A DNA stretch of 64,000 nucleotides from Micropterix aruncella (Eukaryota; Arthropoda; Insecta; Lepidoptera; Micropterigidae). This document shows, in pieces, positions 1 to 11,845 of this stretch; the first letter of the stretch is position 1, and each line of letters starts with the position of its first letter. Both the position numbers and the translations under genes were made by a program. Below the pieces are notes generated by a model, which was given only the letters and a program-made list of their open reading frames with translations, searched no databases and was not told the DNA's origin. Location of the stretch: positions 34,013,134 to 34,077,133 of the forward strand of contig OX155961.1 of NCBI GenBank assembly GCA_944548615.1. Direction: 5' to 3'.

Positions 1-404
1 TAAAAACATACCCGTGAACGCCTTAGAATTGCTTGGAAAGGTTCTGAGCGCTGTCCGCTAACAGAGCTTTTGATGATATGACGAAACACGACGCTGAGCT
101 GAATGCGAGTGTCCAACTCTACTAGTTGACACTTGACTGCGCGGGATGTGTCGGTCCGACATCAAGGGTCTGTTATCGTATAGATTTCTACTGTCACTGA
201 AATATCGTACTGCTGTTATTTCTTCCTCGATTTTAACCCGATAACATAGCTTAGCGGAATACCCCTAATGTATTTTTCGCACCTAAAAGTCGATTGTATC
301 TATTGTAAATCTATTTCATTTTGGAAAGTCTTCTATGTAGTGTAAATCCATTTCATTTCGGGGGGGGGGGTCCGGCCCCTCGGACCCCCCCCCCTCCCTG
401 GGCA

Positions 405-1395
405 CGGCCATGTTTTCAACCCTTAATGTCACCTGGATCTATAAGATCTTTTAGTAACTACCCACTTTGTGGTTGGGTCAGTAGTCTGCTAGTAACCCGG
501 TACTGCTTACCAGTCCATGCAGATCACTGACCTTCAAGTTGGGCAGATCGCTGGGTTTGAGAAAGGCTCGTCCCAGTAAACTGTGTCTTTTTGCGGCGAG
601 GCCTGGGCAGCGACCATCGATGTGTATGCTGTCTTCAGGTTCTTCGACACATATTCGGCAGTCCTTGCTCTCGGTCAAGCCAAGGTTGAATAGATGTGCT
701 CTAAGGGTCGTGTGTCGGATGAGAAAACCGATAGCGGTTCAAAGGTTCTTCTTGCTCATGTCAAGTAGGGCCTTGGTTTTCTTCGGAAGTGGTTGCTCCA
801 TCATGGCTTTTACCTGGCGATATCCTTGGCTCTGTTTCCAGGATGCCTTATGTTTCTGCTTCAAGCAGTCCCTGATGATGTTCTTACCTGTAGCGAAGGG
901 GATTCCAACAACTGGCTCCATCGGGCATTCAGTGTGCCCAGTTTTGCCAATCGGCCTCTTCGTTGCCGGGTATGCCTTGATGGCCCGGTATCCATATTAG
1001 GGTGATTTTGTTGGCTTTTCCCAATTTGTTGTGCTCTTTCATGCAGTCCCAGACGACAGAAGATTCTGTGGTGGCTTTATGGCTAAATCGTTGTCGATGG
1101 ACGCTCTGGCGAGCGTCCAATGCTGCTCTGCTGTCAAAGCAAATGAGAATGTTTCTACTTTTTACCTCAAGTCGACTTTGGAGTTTTATGCATTCCAATA
1201 TGGCAAACACCTCGGCTTGGAAAACGGTGGCTAATTGTCCAAGGGGGATGCTGATTCTGTGGTTGGTTTTGGGTCCGTACACGCCTGCCCCAAAACGTCC
1301 ATTTGTTTCTGATCCGTCGGTGAACCAGACGTCCGCGTTGTGCCTTTGGAGCCAATGCGGATTCTTCTAGTCTTCCCTGGTGGGGATTAGGATTT
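405..1395 (-). mobile_element. non-LTR retrotransposon fragment: RNase H domain and C-terminal CCHC region
   Basis: Read on the minus strand, this is the 3' end of a LINE that has RNase H after its reverse transcriptase, as in the I, LOA and R1-like clades. The domain opens with a 'WFTDGSETNGRFGAG' stretch near 1325-1285 (first catalytic Asp), then 'AEVFAILECIK' (Glu), 'ICFDSRAALDA' (Asp) and 'WIPGHQGIPGNEEAD' (His and the final Asp). A small deletion just after that motif shifts the frame near 945; the other copy at 32150 reads through with 'RLAKLGT'. Farther on comes a CCHC cluster, 'CRICVEEPEDSIHIDGRC' (about 600-660), and a 3' UTR shared with the 32.1-32.9 kb copy. The reverse transcriptase is absent, as expected for 5' truncation. 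It is inactive. Confidence 0.85.
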
Positions 1396-1639
1396 TATAG
1401 GAAGCTACATATTTTAATAACATTTAAATTCCGCAATTTATTGTAATTAAATATTAACGCCATCTGTTGGCGCTTAGCCCAACCCCGCCTTTAATTGAGA
1501 AACGAACCAACTATAATTTATAACAATTACACAATTACTCTGATCAAAAAGTTTAATAAGCATTTTCTCTTTCGACTTAGAATTTCATTTTAATGTTTTT
1601 TTCTATCTATTGGAAACGGATACAAAAATTATGATTTTA

Positions 1640-2010
1640 TTGATCCCTTGTCGGGGGGTACTTAAAAGGCGTGGGGCCCATAGGGCGGTGTCTGCTTAGC
1701 CTATTGGATAATCCGGCACTGGTGATGACTTATTATCACCTATCCTTGGAAATGACCATTGGCTACCTCCTCCTGGTGATTAACTCGTAAGTAAACGGCG
1801 CCAAATTTCCACTTCGAAACACGCACACAATCGGTAGAGGCACGCGTAAGCGACTTGGAACTAAATACAGACTAGAAGGTAGAGAAATTCGTCCGAATCT
1901 AATAGGCAGAGCGCGAGAGGCCCCACTGGGACTCCTTCCCATTGCCTCGAGGCTTGAAGGGTGCCCTTTACCGGGATTCTGGCTGAGCCGGAGCAGTGGA
2001 TCGTCGTCGT
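1640..2010 (-). repeat. diverged fragment probably of repeat family X
   Basis: GC-richer island in AT-rich DNA. On + it has a 'gtagaggcacgcgtaagcgac' type stretch around 1833-1853 that resembles the matching part of the X copies near 11560 and 41990. The remainder is too diverged to align by eye. The flanks (1396-1639 and 2011-2750) are AT-rich, with one 'cgccatctgttggcgc' motif at about 1458 that also occurs near 27390. No gene is seen there. Confidence 0.4.
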
Positions 2011-2750
2011 CTTTTATATTTGTTTGTTCGTTTCTACTCTTTATTGTGAAAATTCACAATGGGCGGGTTTAATATCATACGACACTCTCCTATATACACA
2101 TACATACATACATGCATACATACACACACATGCCCACACATACACTGTGTAGATAAACTCGGAGCCTGTCCCCTTGACAAGATCATCAATTCATATTGTA
2201 ATTCTTATGTAGCACGGAGAATTCGTATTTTTTTTAATATTTCTCTTTTCTAACCTTTGATACTAATACGTAATAATACCTAGTAGGTATAAGAATGTAC
2301 AACACAAAGCATATCAGCTTTGTAAGCAGCGTTCGCAGAATTTCAGCTATTTGTTTTTGAAATATTATTAGCCTTGTTTTATATTTTCCTAGCGCGTCAC
2401 GGGACCATATAATAGTATTATATTTGAAATTATACCTAATCACAATGTCTTCTTATAGCAGTGTAAAAGCAGAGATTCTTTATGACGATTTTACCTATTA
2501 CGATTTTACCTCGTAAATTCATCTAATGGTTGAAAGGTAACAATGGTTTACTGTAAGATATCGCTATAGCGATAAGTCCGCCATTTGTGCCTAAATTGTT
2601 TTTTCTTTTATGAAACCAGTGTAATATTCATTAAGTAATGTTTTTATAGCACAATAAAGTTATGCTATTCTATTCTATTCTATTTTATCTAATGCTCATT
2701 CTTATGGTTATTAAATTTAAAATACCATTGAAATATTCATTTTAAACTAT

Positions 2751-3156
2751 TCACCGAGATATAATGTCCTTTCGGCAGGCAATATACAATATAAAGAGGA
2801 TAGAAAACGAATTTACCGCGTGAAATTTGTAGCACCTGACGTTTCGGTGACGTTGCAGCCGCCGTTGTCCAGGGTAGACTGAAGAGCTGTCAATCCGTTG
2901 TTTTGCGGGTAGGCTGCGTACCGCTTCCGCCACTGCGTAGGTTATAACGGTGGTGGGGGGCCGGGCTCGGAGCGCGGGAATTTTGAAAATCCGTCCTGCA
3001 CACAACACTCACTGTATCCTGTTTTACGTCTTTGCGTTCGGCGTTCGGCGGCGGGAACATTTTAAGAAGAGGGTTCCACGTAGAAGAAAGTTTGTAGCCG
3101 TCGCTCACCCTGATTTTATAAATAAAGTCGCATCTATCTTGCAGACAGTGCAATAA
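2751..3156 (-). mobile_element. Penelope-like element 3' end (C-terminal fragment)
   Basis: The minus strand encodes 'DGYKLSSTWNPLLKMFPPP' near 3100-3050. This is the C-terminal signature that follows the GIY-YIG endonuclease in Penelope-like and related elements. A shared 3' stretch follows, which on the minus strand includes 'accgaaacgtcaggtgctac' (2847-2828). The copy at 35880-36375 has the same order of blocks, and its coding part extends farther upstream. Both copies are truncated and frameshifted. The assignment to Penelope-like elements is from motif memory; the homology between the two copies is seen directly. Confidence 0.6.
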
Positions 3157-3277
3157 TGTAATAAATCTTTTTTGTTTTTCGACCCAGGAAATACCTCTCC
3201 TTAAGAATTTTAAAATAATAAATAAAGGAAAGATTTTGCAATTATTTATTTTTGTTTATTTATATATTATTATGTAC

Positions 3278-3422
<145 letters not shown>

Positions 3423-3536
3423 ATAGGTAGATACGTTTTATATATATGTATATATGTGTGTGTATGTATAAATATATATTTTTAATATGTATGAGTGTGT
3501 ATTTATATATAAATGTATATATTTATTATAATGCCT

Positions 3537-3624
3537 ATGTAGATAATTATCCTTTTATTATTACCGCTTTACTAACTGACATGTAGATAATTATCCTTTT
3601 ATTATTACCGCTTTACTAACTGAC
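3537..3624. repeat. perfect 44-bp tandem duplication
   Basis: Positions 3537-3580 are repeated exactly at 3581-3624, starting 'atgtagataattatcc' and ending 'ctttactaactgac'. No mismatches are seen, so the duplication is recent or an assembly duplicate next to the TA microsatellite. From 3625 to about 5000 I see AT-rich sequence without a recognisable gene; the GC-richer part at about 4650-5000 may be an older unrecognised repeat. Confidence 0.97.
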
Positions 3625-5001
3625 ATTAGATGTCTTTTTCTTCAGATTTTCTTAATTACGTTGCTAAAAATGTTCATTATTTTAACCGAATTTTTTAAAA
3701 AAAGTGTACTATGTAACAAATATAAGAGTGGTATCACTCCATAACAGACTGTAGTCCAGTGGAGCTGATAAAGTCCATGAAATCTGTATTTTCTTTGCTT
3801 CGCAAACAATGATTAAGTATTTGCTGTTTTCTAAACTGTATTATTTATGTCAACATTGTAAAGTTTTATTTTGGATTTATTTATTTTTTTTTAAATAAAA
3901 AAAAGTTATTCGGCTGTAAATTTGTAGTATAAGAATTTCTCCTCTAGTTCTAATTCTGGTATTTCAGACGAATTTTCAGAGGAGCTTCCTGAATCGATTG
4001 TTTTCATCTTCTTAACCGTCTTCACTTTCAGATACCTATTTTATTTTTCTAATCACGAATCATAGCTTTCTGCTCACGAATCTTCTTATTTGATCACTTA
4101 TTTACTTATTGTTTAATTATTTAATTTTAAATAATAAATTAATGTCTTTTTTTTTTTCTTAATCTTAATTCTTATTCTGATATGATAACATCAGATCCAC
4201 TTAATTTCTTTCTTTCTATTATCAATGTTTTCTTTTTCTTATTTTAACTTATGATATTGCTTCCACTCAGCAGAAATATTATTGTTGTATTTTTTTCATT
4301 CGTGTATCATACCTTTCCCGATTGTGTCTTTTACCTTAAATTAAAAGATCTGTATCTCCCGTTATAGTTTATATTTTTATTCAAATAGAATTTGAATCGC
4401 TGTCACGTGTAACGTATGATTGATTGGAATCAAAAGGAAAACTCTAGAGCCCAGAATCTGTAACGTTTAAAAAGTTGGTGTATTTGGAAAATAATAATAA
4501 TTATCCCTTTCAGCGTCTGGTGAGTGTTTTAAGGTTAAAAATTAATTATAATCGCAAAATGTCACAAGGCCACTTACGATAACAAATCTAAATAGATCCA
4601 GAGTGATATTTTCTCCTGAAAGCCGATTACTTCCTCCAAATCCCTACACCCTCTAAGTGTTTTTTAGGCTCCTAATATTGCCTTTTCGTTTCTGAAGGTT
4701 TTTTCTCCCATACATACATAATTCACACGATCGTCCCTCCTCAGCATAATCTGGAAAGACGATCAACGCTTCGTGGGCATCGATATATGAACCCCTAGAC
4801 GGGCCTTTCGCGCTCGAAAATGACCCATTGAAAACCACTACTAAAAGCCGGCCAGTAGTAGTTTGGTCGCAGTCCGCTGGTAGAAAGCCGACCGTTTCCG
4901 GTGTGAGAGCTGCCGCGAAGAATATCGCCGCGCTATTCTCTCGCATACTGTCACATGATTTACGAGCAAAGGGTAGTGGAGCCAACTTATTTGTAGGTGA
5001 G

Positions 5002-5694
5002 GGCGTTACTTTGCATACGTTCATTCACTGCTAACGTACGGCGCGGAGTTATGGGGGCGAGCAGCCGACCGGCAGAGGGCTTTTGTTATGCAAAAGCGTG
5101 CAGTCCACACAATAGCGCGTGTGGCGCTTGATACGCCAGCTAGGCCTCTGTTTAGAGATCTCTGCATCATGACGCTTCCGTCCATTTATATAATAGAAGT
5201 AGCGCTGTTCGTTCGCAGAAATCGAGCCGATTTTGAAGTGAATGGTGTGCATCATCAGTATCCAACAAGATCCCGTAGCATGCTACGTTCGGTAAGTCAT
5301 GCATTATCCAAGTCGGAGAGGCTAGCCTATATCGCCGGCCCAGCGGTTTACAACAAACTCAGCGAGCACATTAGGCAGGCGCAATTTCTTGACGTGTTTA
5401 AGAGACGCCTTAAGAGATACCTTACAGATAAGGCGTTTTACTCACTGGAGGAATATTACTCGAGTGAAGTCTAAAATGCTTTGGTGGCAAAAATATTTAA
5501 TGATCTCTTTGCATTTTGTCTTGTATTTCTTCTTTTTACATTATTATTGTATTTTTTCCTTCGTTTTGTTTTGTTTATTTTATCTTTTCTTTACTATAAA
5601 AAAATGTTTGTTTGCTAATATGTATGAATGTTTGCTAATCTGTATCTGAATTGTATACCAGTATACTAATGAAATGAATATGAATATGAATATC
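5002..5694 (+). mobile_element. CR1/jockey-type LINE 3' fragment, copy a
   Basis: Encodes the C-terminus of a LINE reverse-transcriptase protein: 'MQKRAVHTIARVALDTPARP' at 5088, then 'LCIMTLPSIYIIEVALFVRR', 'HYPTRS'-type and 'AYIAGPAVYNKLSEHIRQAQ' blocks, stopping at 5472-5474. This follows the usual order after the RT thumb in CR1/Rex/jockey proteins. A 3' UTR and a short 'gaatat' repeat tail end near 5694. Copy b at 49682-50527 is a close relative and extends farther 5'. The piece is 5' truncated, the normal fate of target-primed insertions. Confidence 0.85.
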
Positions 5695-5845
5695 TAGCTA
5701 ATATATCGTGCGTCGTTTAAAAGATCATTTTCGTCGGTCACAACCAGAAAATTCCGGGCTAAAATAACTACTATCTTAGATGGTAATGGGTGAAAACAAC
5801 GAATGCAACAAAAAAATGTTTTAATAAAATATGAGTACCCAATAA

Positions 5846-7042
5846 CTGACGACCTTGGAGCCAGAGTGGTCTACTAAGCCACAAAAGTATATTTCTGAGA
5901 AAATGAGGTAAACGCGTTAGAGGTTGCTGTTAACCCCTCAAATGTGAGGCGTCCCTTAAGGGATGCCTTGGCAAAATGTATACAAAATGTATATAAATTT
6001 ATATAAATATAAATATAAATGTAAATGTGCGCCGCTTTATAGTAATCCGCTCTATAGTAATGCTATAGCTCTATAGTAAACCCCGCTCTATGTAAATGTA
6101 AATATAAATTTATATACATTTTGCCGTAGGCAACCCGAGCTAATCGCCATTCATTTGAGGGATTAATAATCTATGAGCCTTTTATTAGTTTTGTTAAGTT
6201 AAGTGTAATCCTGAGTGTCAAATATAATAGAAAATAGTTTTGTCAAAATATTTTATTAAATAAAGCTTACATTGATAGTTTTATCAAAAAAAACACTCAG
6301 ATCACTATGGTTTTTAAGAAATTCGAAAAATTAGGAGAAAACTATTAAAGTTATGAGGAAAAAAACATGTTCTTTCGCATCATAAGATAAACCAAACCTT
6401 AATCATCACCTACTACAGCAGACAATAGGTTATCATCGCCTGGTGCTTCGTCACCGCCTCCTCTTCTCGGGACATGTGGTAATGTCAAGTAAAACGGGTG
6501 ATGGATGGGTGGAATGAATTTGAGAGTTTTCCTTATGTCTTGCATTTTTTGATACGATATTTATCTAGTTTCGGGGGCTTTTCCGGTATATAATTCTTGA
6601 GGTTTAAAAAAAGTTTTGAAATCTATATCGTCTGGTTTCAGGTCAACCGTTTCATAAGTTTAGGTGTAATCATCATTGTAACTAAGTGAGCTTGATTTAA
6701 GGAGTGACTTATTTAGTGATTAAATGAATAACTTAGTAAGCTTAGTGAGCTTAATTTGTTCCTGTATTGCACTAAGATCACTTTGGTTAACCACTAACTA
6801 TTTCAACTCCAGTAAAATTGTGATCTAAGTGCATTTTGTTTCGAAGATCACTATAGCGTTCTATTATTTTGCAGATCGCACCAATTCTATAGTGAGATGT
6901 TGCGATTTATCAAGGTAAATATCAATGAAGAGCCCTTAGATCAGTGTGGCATAGAAGAATTATGAATGTTATATCGAATTATGCAACAAAGTCTATTTTG
7001 CTAAAAATGTCACTTAGACCAGTCTGGCTCCAAGGTCGTCAA
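5846..7042. mobile_element. inverted-repeat-bounded element of about 1.2 kb
   Basis: The left arm 5849-5874 ('gacgaccttggagccagagt' then 'ggtcta') returns inverted at about 7011-7040 with one mismatch. The interior has no coding capacity. It has several scattered variants of 'agatcactatgg' / 'agatcagtgtgg' (near 6300, 6776, 6847 and 6940), suggesting internal subrepeats. The piggyBac-type MITE at 5930-6166 sits inside it and is probably a secondary insertion. Superfamily unknown. Confidence 0.6.
5930..6166. mobile_element. piggyBac-type MITE, copy 1
   Basis: Begins TTAA-cccctcaaatg and ends catttgaggg-aTTAA, so TTAA target duplications flank inverted termini with one mismatch. The interior is AT-rich with a 'cgccgctttatagtaatccg' stretch and no ORF. 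It is homologous along its whole length to 18600-18848. TTAA duplication is the hallmark of piggyBac transposition. The family link is inferred from that and not from a transposase. Confidence 0.8.
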
Positions 7043-7045
7043 CTG

Positions 7046-8935
7046 TACAATATAAGTATCTACCAAATACTAAGCCAATAAAACTATTGTAAAATTGCAT
7101 AGAGGGTGAATCAGTACGAGAAATAAGGCAACTTTTGTTAATTTTATTTTTGGAAAAACAACAAAAAAAAATTTTTTTTTTTGCAATTGAAAAATATTTA
7201 AAAAAAAGTTTATAATGCTTTAAACGCGCTCCGCCATCTAGCGGCAGGTAAAATATCCTGAATAGGATAAGCGCGCTCAACGCTTGTCAAATTGTTAATT
7301 AGCAGTGAAATTGTTCAAATTTATCTAAAAAAAAAATTTTTTTTTTTTTTTTATCGAAAGTCGTTTATTTGCTAGTATTGATTTACCCGCTACAATGATG
7401 TCACTAAAAAAAACTCACGGTGAATTTTATAGGTTACCATCATTGGTGTGGTTGAAACAATATTTAGCAAGCTACTACCATTGTTATATTGGGTTTTGAG
7501 TTTTCATCACGGTTACCACTGGGAATGATTAGGATCCCCTTTATCGCGACTGTGTGGCCCATGTAGAGGCTGACAACCGTTTGCGGTGTATAGCAATGGC
7601 GGTGGACGCGACCGAATTAAAAAGTGTGTATTAGGATCGGTTGATGATTTAATTAATGTTGGCGGGTGAGTCGTCATGTTCGAGCTCTCTCGCGGTGTTT
7701 ACAGCGATGTGCTTTCGTAAACGATACTTGACAAGTTATCTGACTCCAGTGTTATTTCATGCGCGTGGCAATACTGAGCACACGGGAAAATTTGTGACGA
7801 ATTATAGCATTGTCTCTACAAGTGTAGTAGATTGCTCAATAACATGGTAATTATTTTGCGTCGGCGACATGCAGAAGGCGCTAATAGCATTGTCCGACGA
7901 AACAGCACTTTATTTGGACATTTATAAGTATATTGATATTGAATGTTTTTTTTATAAAGAACTGATTGATTATAAATAAACCATTCTATAACCAATGATA
8001 TCATTAAATTACTAGTCTTCTATCCAATTTTTATATATTCCTGATTAAATCATAGATGTAATGTGGATTACCTGATTATATCATACATTGCATACGGAGG
8101 GCTTAGAATGCCACCTATTAGCCTATTTGGACATTAAAGCGCCTTATTATTTTGTTTTGAAACCTGTATATTAAATTGAAATTGACATCTTTACAAAAAT
8201 AACATTAAAATAATAATACTATAATAACAAAATTCGTTTGTTATTACATAAACATTTTACTTTGAGATAGGATAGCGTATAGGCGTGTCTAGAACGATAT
8301 ATATTCGGCTACTGAACATAAGAGAAGATTAATCAATTTCAGAAACTTTGAGTACCCTACACGTTGCGTTTCATCCTAGAATACTAGCTCAAAAAAGTTT
8401 TAAGGCATTAAGCAATCTAATAAAGTATATAATTAATGCAACAACTACCTAAAGCCTGTATATATTGTATCACACTACTGTATAGGCTGTTGCGAACTAC
8501 ATTTACTTTTCTATATTCGTAGCGTATCTATGACCCTACGTCAAGCTGTCATTTGCACTAGACGCACTATAGTTGATTTCAACCAGCGTAGCTTTTCAGT
8601 TCTAAATCATAATTAAAGCGAATCCCGGCGGACGTCGACGCTGAAAACTCGAAACACTCATATCATACTCGACAAACGCATATCAGAGCACGTATACTCA
8701 TCCAGAGACAACCCCTGGCGGAATCAACGTACGATAGGGACAGAAACATGCGATTCTTCAGCGATTTTTATTACGCATTGGTTATAATATAATCACTTGT
8801 ATTGGGGGAACTTAAGGGACGCTATTCTGGGGTGGGGAGCATGCTGTAAGACTATATATACACAATGAAGACTTAGTATCGTACAAAAAAATAATTCGTG
8901 TTATACTCTAAAAAACAAAATAATGTTTGTCTAAA
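7046..8935. other. intergenic, no gene recognised
   Basis: AT-rich sequence with poly-A/T runs near 7160 and 7330. The part at about 7215-7320 resembles 35250-35345, sharing a 'gcgctcaacgcttgtcaaa' type stretch, so it is probably another dispersed repeat. No open frame here has recognisable domain content. A C-terminal exon of the GPCR could hide here unrecognised. Confidence 0.6.
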
Positions 8936-8939
8936 CCCA

Positions 8940-9069
8940 GGTGCACACTTGCGACATAGCCGCGGCGGCCAACGAGATACTACGAAATGTATGGAATCGC
9001 CGTCGGTCGCGTTTTCACACATTTCGTGCTATCTCGTTGGCCGCTGCGGCCAGGCCGCAAGTGCGCGCC
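8940..9069. repeat. foldback: arms of about 50 bp around a short loop
   Basis: The left arm 8940-8991 and right arm 9018-9069 are inverted copies, sharing 'cggccaacgagata' and 'acgaaatgt' with few mismatches. The loop is about 26 bp. It is GC-rich inside AT-rich flanks. This is typical of a MITE or foldback element. Just after it (9088-9141, +) a short 'RKILDIRQLYYLKTA' translation resembles the CR1 LINE C-terminal 'LDIRQL' block, too short to call firmly. Confidence 0.7.
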
Positions 9070-9978
9070 GGGGCTAACCAGTTGTTTCTAGAAAGAAAAA
9101 TACTTGATATTAGGCAACTGTATTATTTAAAAACTGCTTAAATTTCAATCGCGCTCAAGCACACATTGTTCACTGCTAAGAACACAAAGATCGGCGCGGG
9201 TATCACAATATATAGTGCCCAGGAGATTTATATCATTTGGGCAACATCAATAACTTGCACCGAGATTAATGAATATTTTATGAAAACACTTCGATATTTC
9301 AAAACATCGATAGTTCTTTAAAAAGTCTCATTCAGTGGCTAATTAGTAAAGGTAGAACGGTAATTGAATGTATCCACATGACATTTTAAAATTAGCAACA
9401 CATTTACACACAGACAATTTACATACCTTCACACCCCTCCCCTATCAATATAACTTACCTATGGTGAATAGAGCTTTTTATTTTCATAACATAATATTTT
9501 GTATTTGGATTTATAATTATATTCTACTTTAATTATTTAATGACTTTCTGAACCGACAGATAGACAGACCCTGTCCAAATGTCAGTAAATTTGTTTGGGA
9601 TCGTTTAGTGAATTTGTGAAATGCTATTGGTATATGTACACAAAGGAATAAATCAGTTGTGTCGAAGATTTAGATTTAGCTGCTTTATCTTCGGTGGGTA
9701 GTTTTAATGCGGAAAACTGTCAGCGTTCATTTCACATTCCGCTCTGTCATACTGCTCTATCTTGTTCACATGAACTAATTTATGATTTTAGCTCAAGAGA
9801 AACGCAATATAACCCAATATAACATTAAAATAGTTCAAATCGTTTCTAGATTTTCTTTCTGACTGATGTCTCCGGCTCTGAGAGTAATCTCCAAACCATT
9901 AAAAACTCATTTTTGAAAAAAAAAAAGCCTGGTTTATTTTGTGAAAAAGGCCCTCAATTATAATAAAAACATAATTAC

Positions 9979-10178
9979 CTGTCGATATTCCCTGCGTATG
10001 ATTCGATCCCCTCTGGCAGAAGATAAAGCGGAAAAAACGACGGAACTCTTTCTTGTAGTTGATGGCATAGCTCCCGTACACGATTGGGTTCATGCAGGAG
10101 TTGGAGACTGCCATTAAGAAGAAGAGGTCTTGGATTCCTTTATCCACTTTCATGGCGCTTTGACGGTCGAACATAAAC
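9979..10178 (-). CDS. GPCR exon 4 of those visible: TM7 and start of C-tail
   Basis: The acceptor TTGTTCTCAG ends at 10179. The first base completes the Trp codon split from the previous exon, and 66 codons follow. The exon runs from '[20 protein letters not shown]' (third extracellular loop into TM7) through '[15 protein letters not shown]', which carries the class A NPxxY-type motif as NPIVY, and then an amphipathic helix-8 region '[19 protein letters not shown]'. The donor ACAG|GTAATT leaves a split codon (phase 1), so at least one more exon must exist to the left. Without splicing the frame would end 26 codons later at 9899. '[15 protein letters not shown]' looks to me closer to ACP receptors than to AKH receptors, which usually read 'FACTNSCMNP' there. 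Confidence 0.93.
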
Positions 10179-10784
10179 CTGAGAACAATATTTTATAAAA
10201 TGTACCTTCATGATATTTAGGTCTTCGTAGAGTGGACTCGCGCGCCAATATAAATAAATGTAATAAAAAAATACATATTTTTTTTTTGATTTACACATAT
10301 TTATTTTTACCTTATTTAAGTACTTATCTAATATATACGTATTTTCACTAATTATTAATTATTTTTAGTTATTATTATATATGATTATTTATTATTACTT
10401 TTATATATTATTATTTATTATTATAAATTATTATTTAGTATTACTTGTTTATAGTTGTAATATTATTTTGGTGTAGTGTAAATTACATTTTAACATAATT
10501 TGATTCAGATTTTTAATTTTTAATTTTTATTTTGGAAGTTATGTAGTTTATAATCATTTATATTGGTGTTCTCCTTAGAACAGGCTCTGCCTAGATAGGA
10601 GCAACACAATCTATGTTATGTGCTAACGGTGTATTTTTTTTGTGGAATAATAAATATATAAATTAAATAAATTCGCTGTATGTTACTAGTATTTTCCGTC
10701 GTCTTAAATGGTTTTTTATCCTAATATGATATAGTATTTTCTTTAATATGGCAGGTTTTAAATATTATTTGTGTCGCTTATACG
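10179..10784. other. intronic AT-rich stretch with a probable LINE 3' UTR
   Basis: After the exon comes low-complexity A/T sequence. The portion at about 10500-10670 has a 'gttctccttagaacaggctc' stretch and ends in 'aataaatatataaattaaa', the look of a LINE 3' end on +. No coding sequence is seen. Confidence 0.4.
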
Positions 10785-10944
10785 AGGTATTCCAAACAAA
10801 ATTTCACAACCTGATTTCAGTCCAACATGGCATCTGTTTATCCCACCGTCATCCTAGGCTACCTATTTACTTCACCGGCCTACCAACTGATCGAGGAAAT
10901 AAAGTATTGTGACGCGCATTTTCTTTAGAGATGAAGACGGATGT

Positions 10945-11060
10945 ATACTTTTTAAACGTATTCACACATTAATTGGTGTGACTTACAAATTTTACTTGAT
11001 CTATAAAAGCAACAGTTTGGTGCATTGGTAACCTGTGGAAGATGGAACAACTCCAAGCAA
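10945..11060. repeat. short dispersed repeat, partner at 14225-14325
   Basis: Both places share 'cgtattcacacattaattgg', then 'ctataaaagcaacagtttgg' and 'ggaagatggaaca', in direct orientation. They differ by small indels. The family is not identified and there is no coding potential. Confidence 0.8.
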
Positions 11061-11454
11061 CTCTTGTACAACCAATGTGAGGGACCACCCCTCACAAGAC
11101 TCCAAATTATTCGATGTGAGGTGGTGGTGTCAACTTACGAGTTATTTCCGTATTTAAAGGCGGTGATGATAAAGCAGAATATATCTATTGATTGAATCGA
11201 TTGAATATTGCCAGTTATAACGCTTGCCGAATTATCGAGTGCCCGGATTACTTTATCGAGGCGCGAGGGTTGCGCGACGGCGGTTATGTAGGAAAGTGGA
11301 TGAGGATTGTATGTGTGCTCCTAGTATCTTGTACTGGGCACGGCTCGAGTCTGTGGGATTACAGACTGATGCTTTGAGACTCAGGGAAAATGAGGCAAGG
11401 AAACCGAGGAGCCGGATCCGTTGAGCGACCTCGCGTAGAGGGGTACCGGATATC

Positions 11455-11845
11455 AAGCAACTCTTGAAATGACCTTGAGCCACCCGATCCCGTGTGACAC
11501 TACGGGCAAAGGACGCCTAGGACGGCAATAAATTCAAACTGAATTACCGCTGTAATACAGCAGGTAGAGGCCGCGAAAGCGACTTCGGACCTGTAACCAG
11601 TCGGGAGGATGGCGGTATCCTGAAGGTTAACTCTAGACGGAGATATCCTACCAAAACTGATAGTTAAGGGGCGAGGCTGCCCGCTGGGTACCTTTTCCGG
11701 TGCCTCGCCGTAAGGCTTTGGCATCTAACAGGCTTGTTGGCGGAGTTAGAAGATATATTGTCTTGTCTATAAGTTTTCTACGTTCATCCCACAGCTGAAA
11801 GAACGATCACATATCCTTATACCAGCCGGGGGTGACGGGTTCGTA
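11455..11845 (-). repeat. repeat family X, copy A (5' part)
   Basis: On the minus strand it starts near 11840 with the conserved 'cgaacccgtcac' block. It continues through the segments common to the other copies ('gtacccagcggg', 'ctccgtctagagttaacctt', 'cctcccgactggttac', 'gatcgggtggctcaagg') and diverges after 'tcatttcaagag'. It lacks the 3' 'ttagctccc' end. To its left, 11220-11454 is GC-rich but unrecognised. Confidence 0.8.

Noticed and set aside
321..1005. Plus-strand open frames over the first kilobase
   Set aside because: Antisense shadows of the RNase H LINE fragment, whose catalytic motifs read on the minus strand.
4653..5024. Minus-strand 123-codon open frame
   Set aside because: No recognisable domain. 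The right part overlaps the start of a LINE fragment on the other strand.
7014..7280. Minus-strand open frame with hydrophobic stretch
   Set aside because: Lys/Phe-rich because of A/T runs, and it overlaps an inverted-repeat end. No family resemblance.
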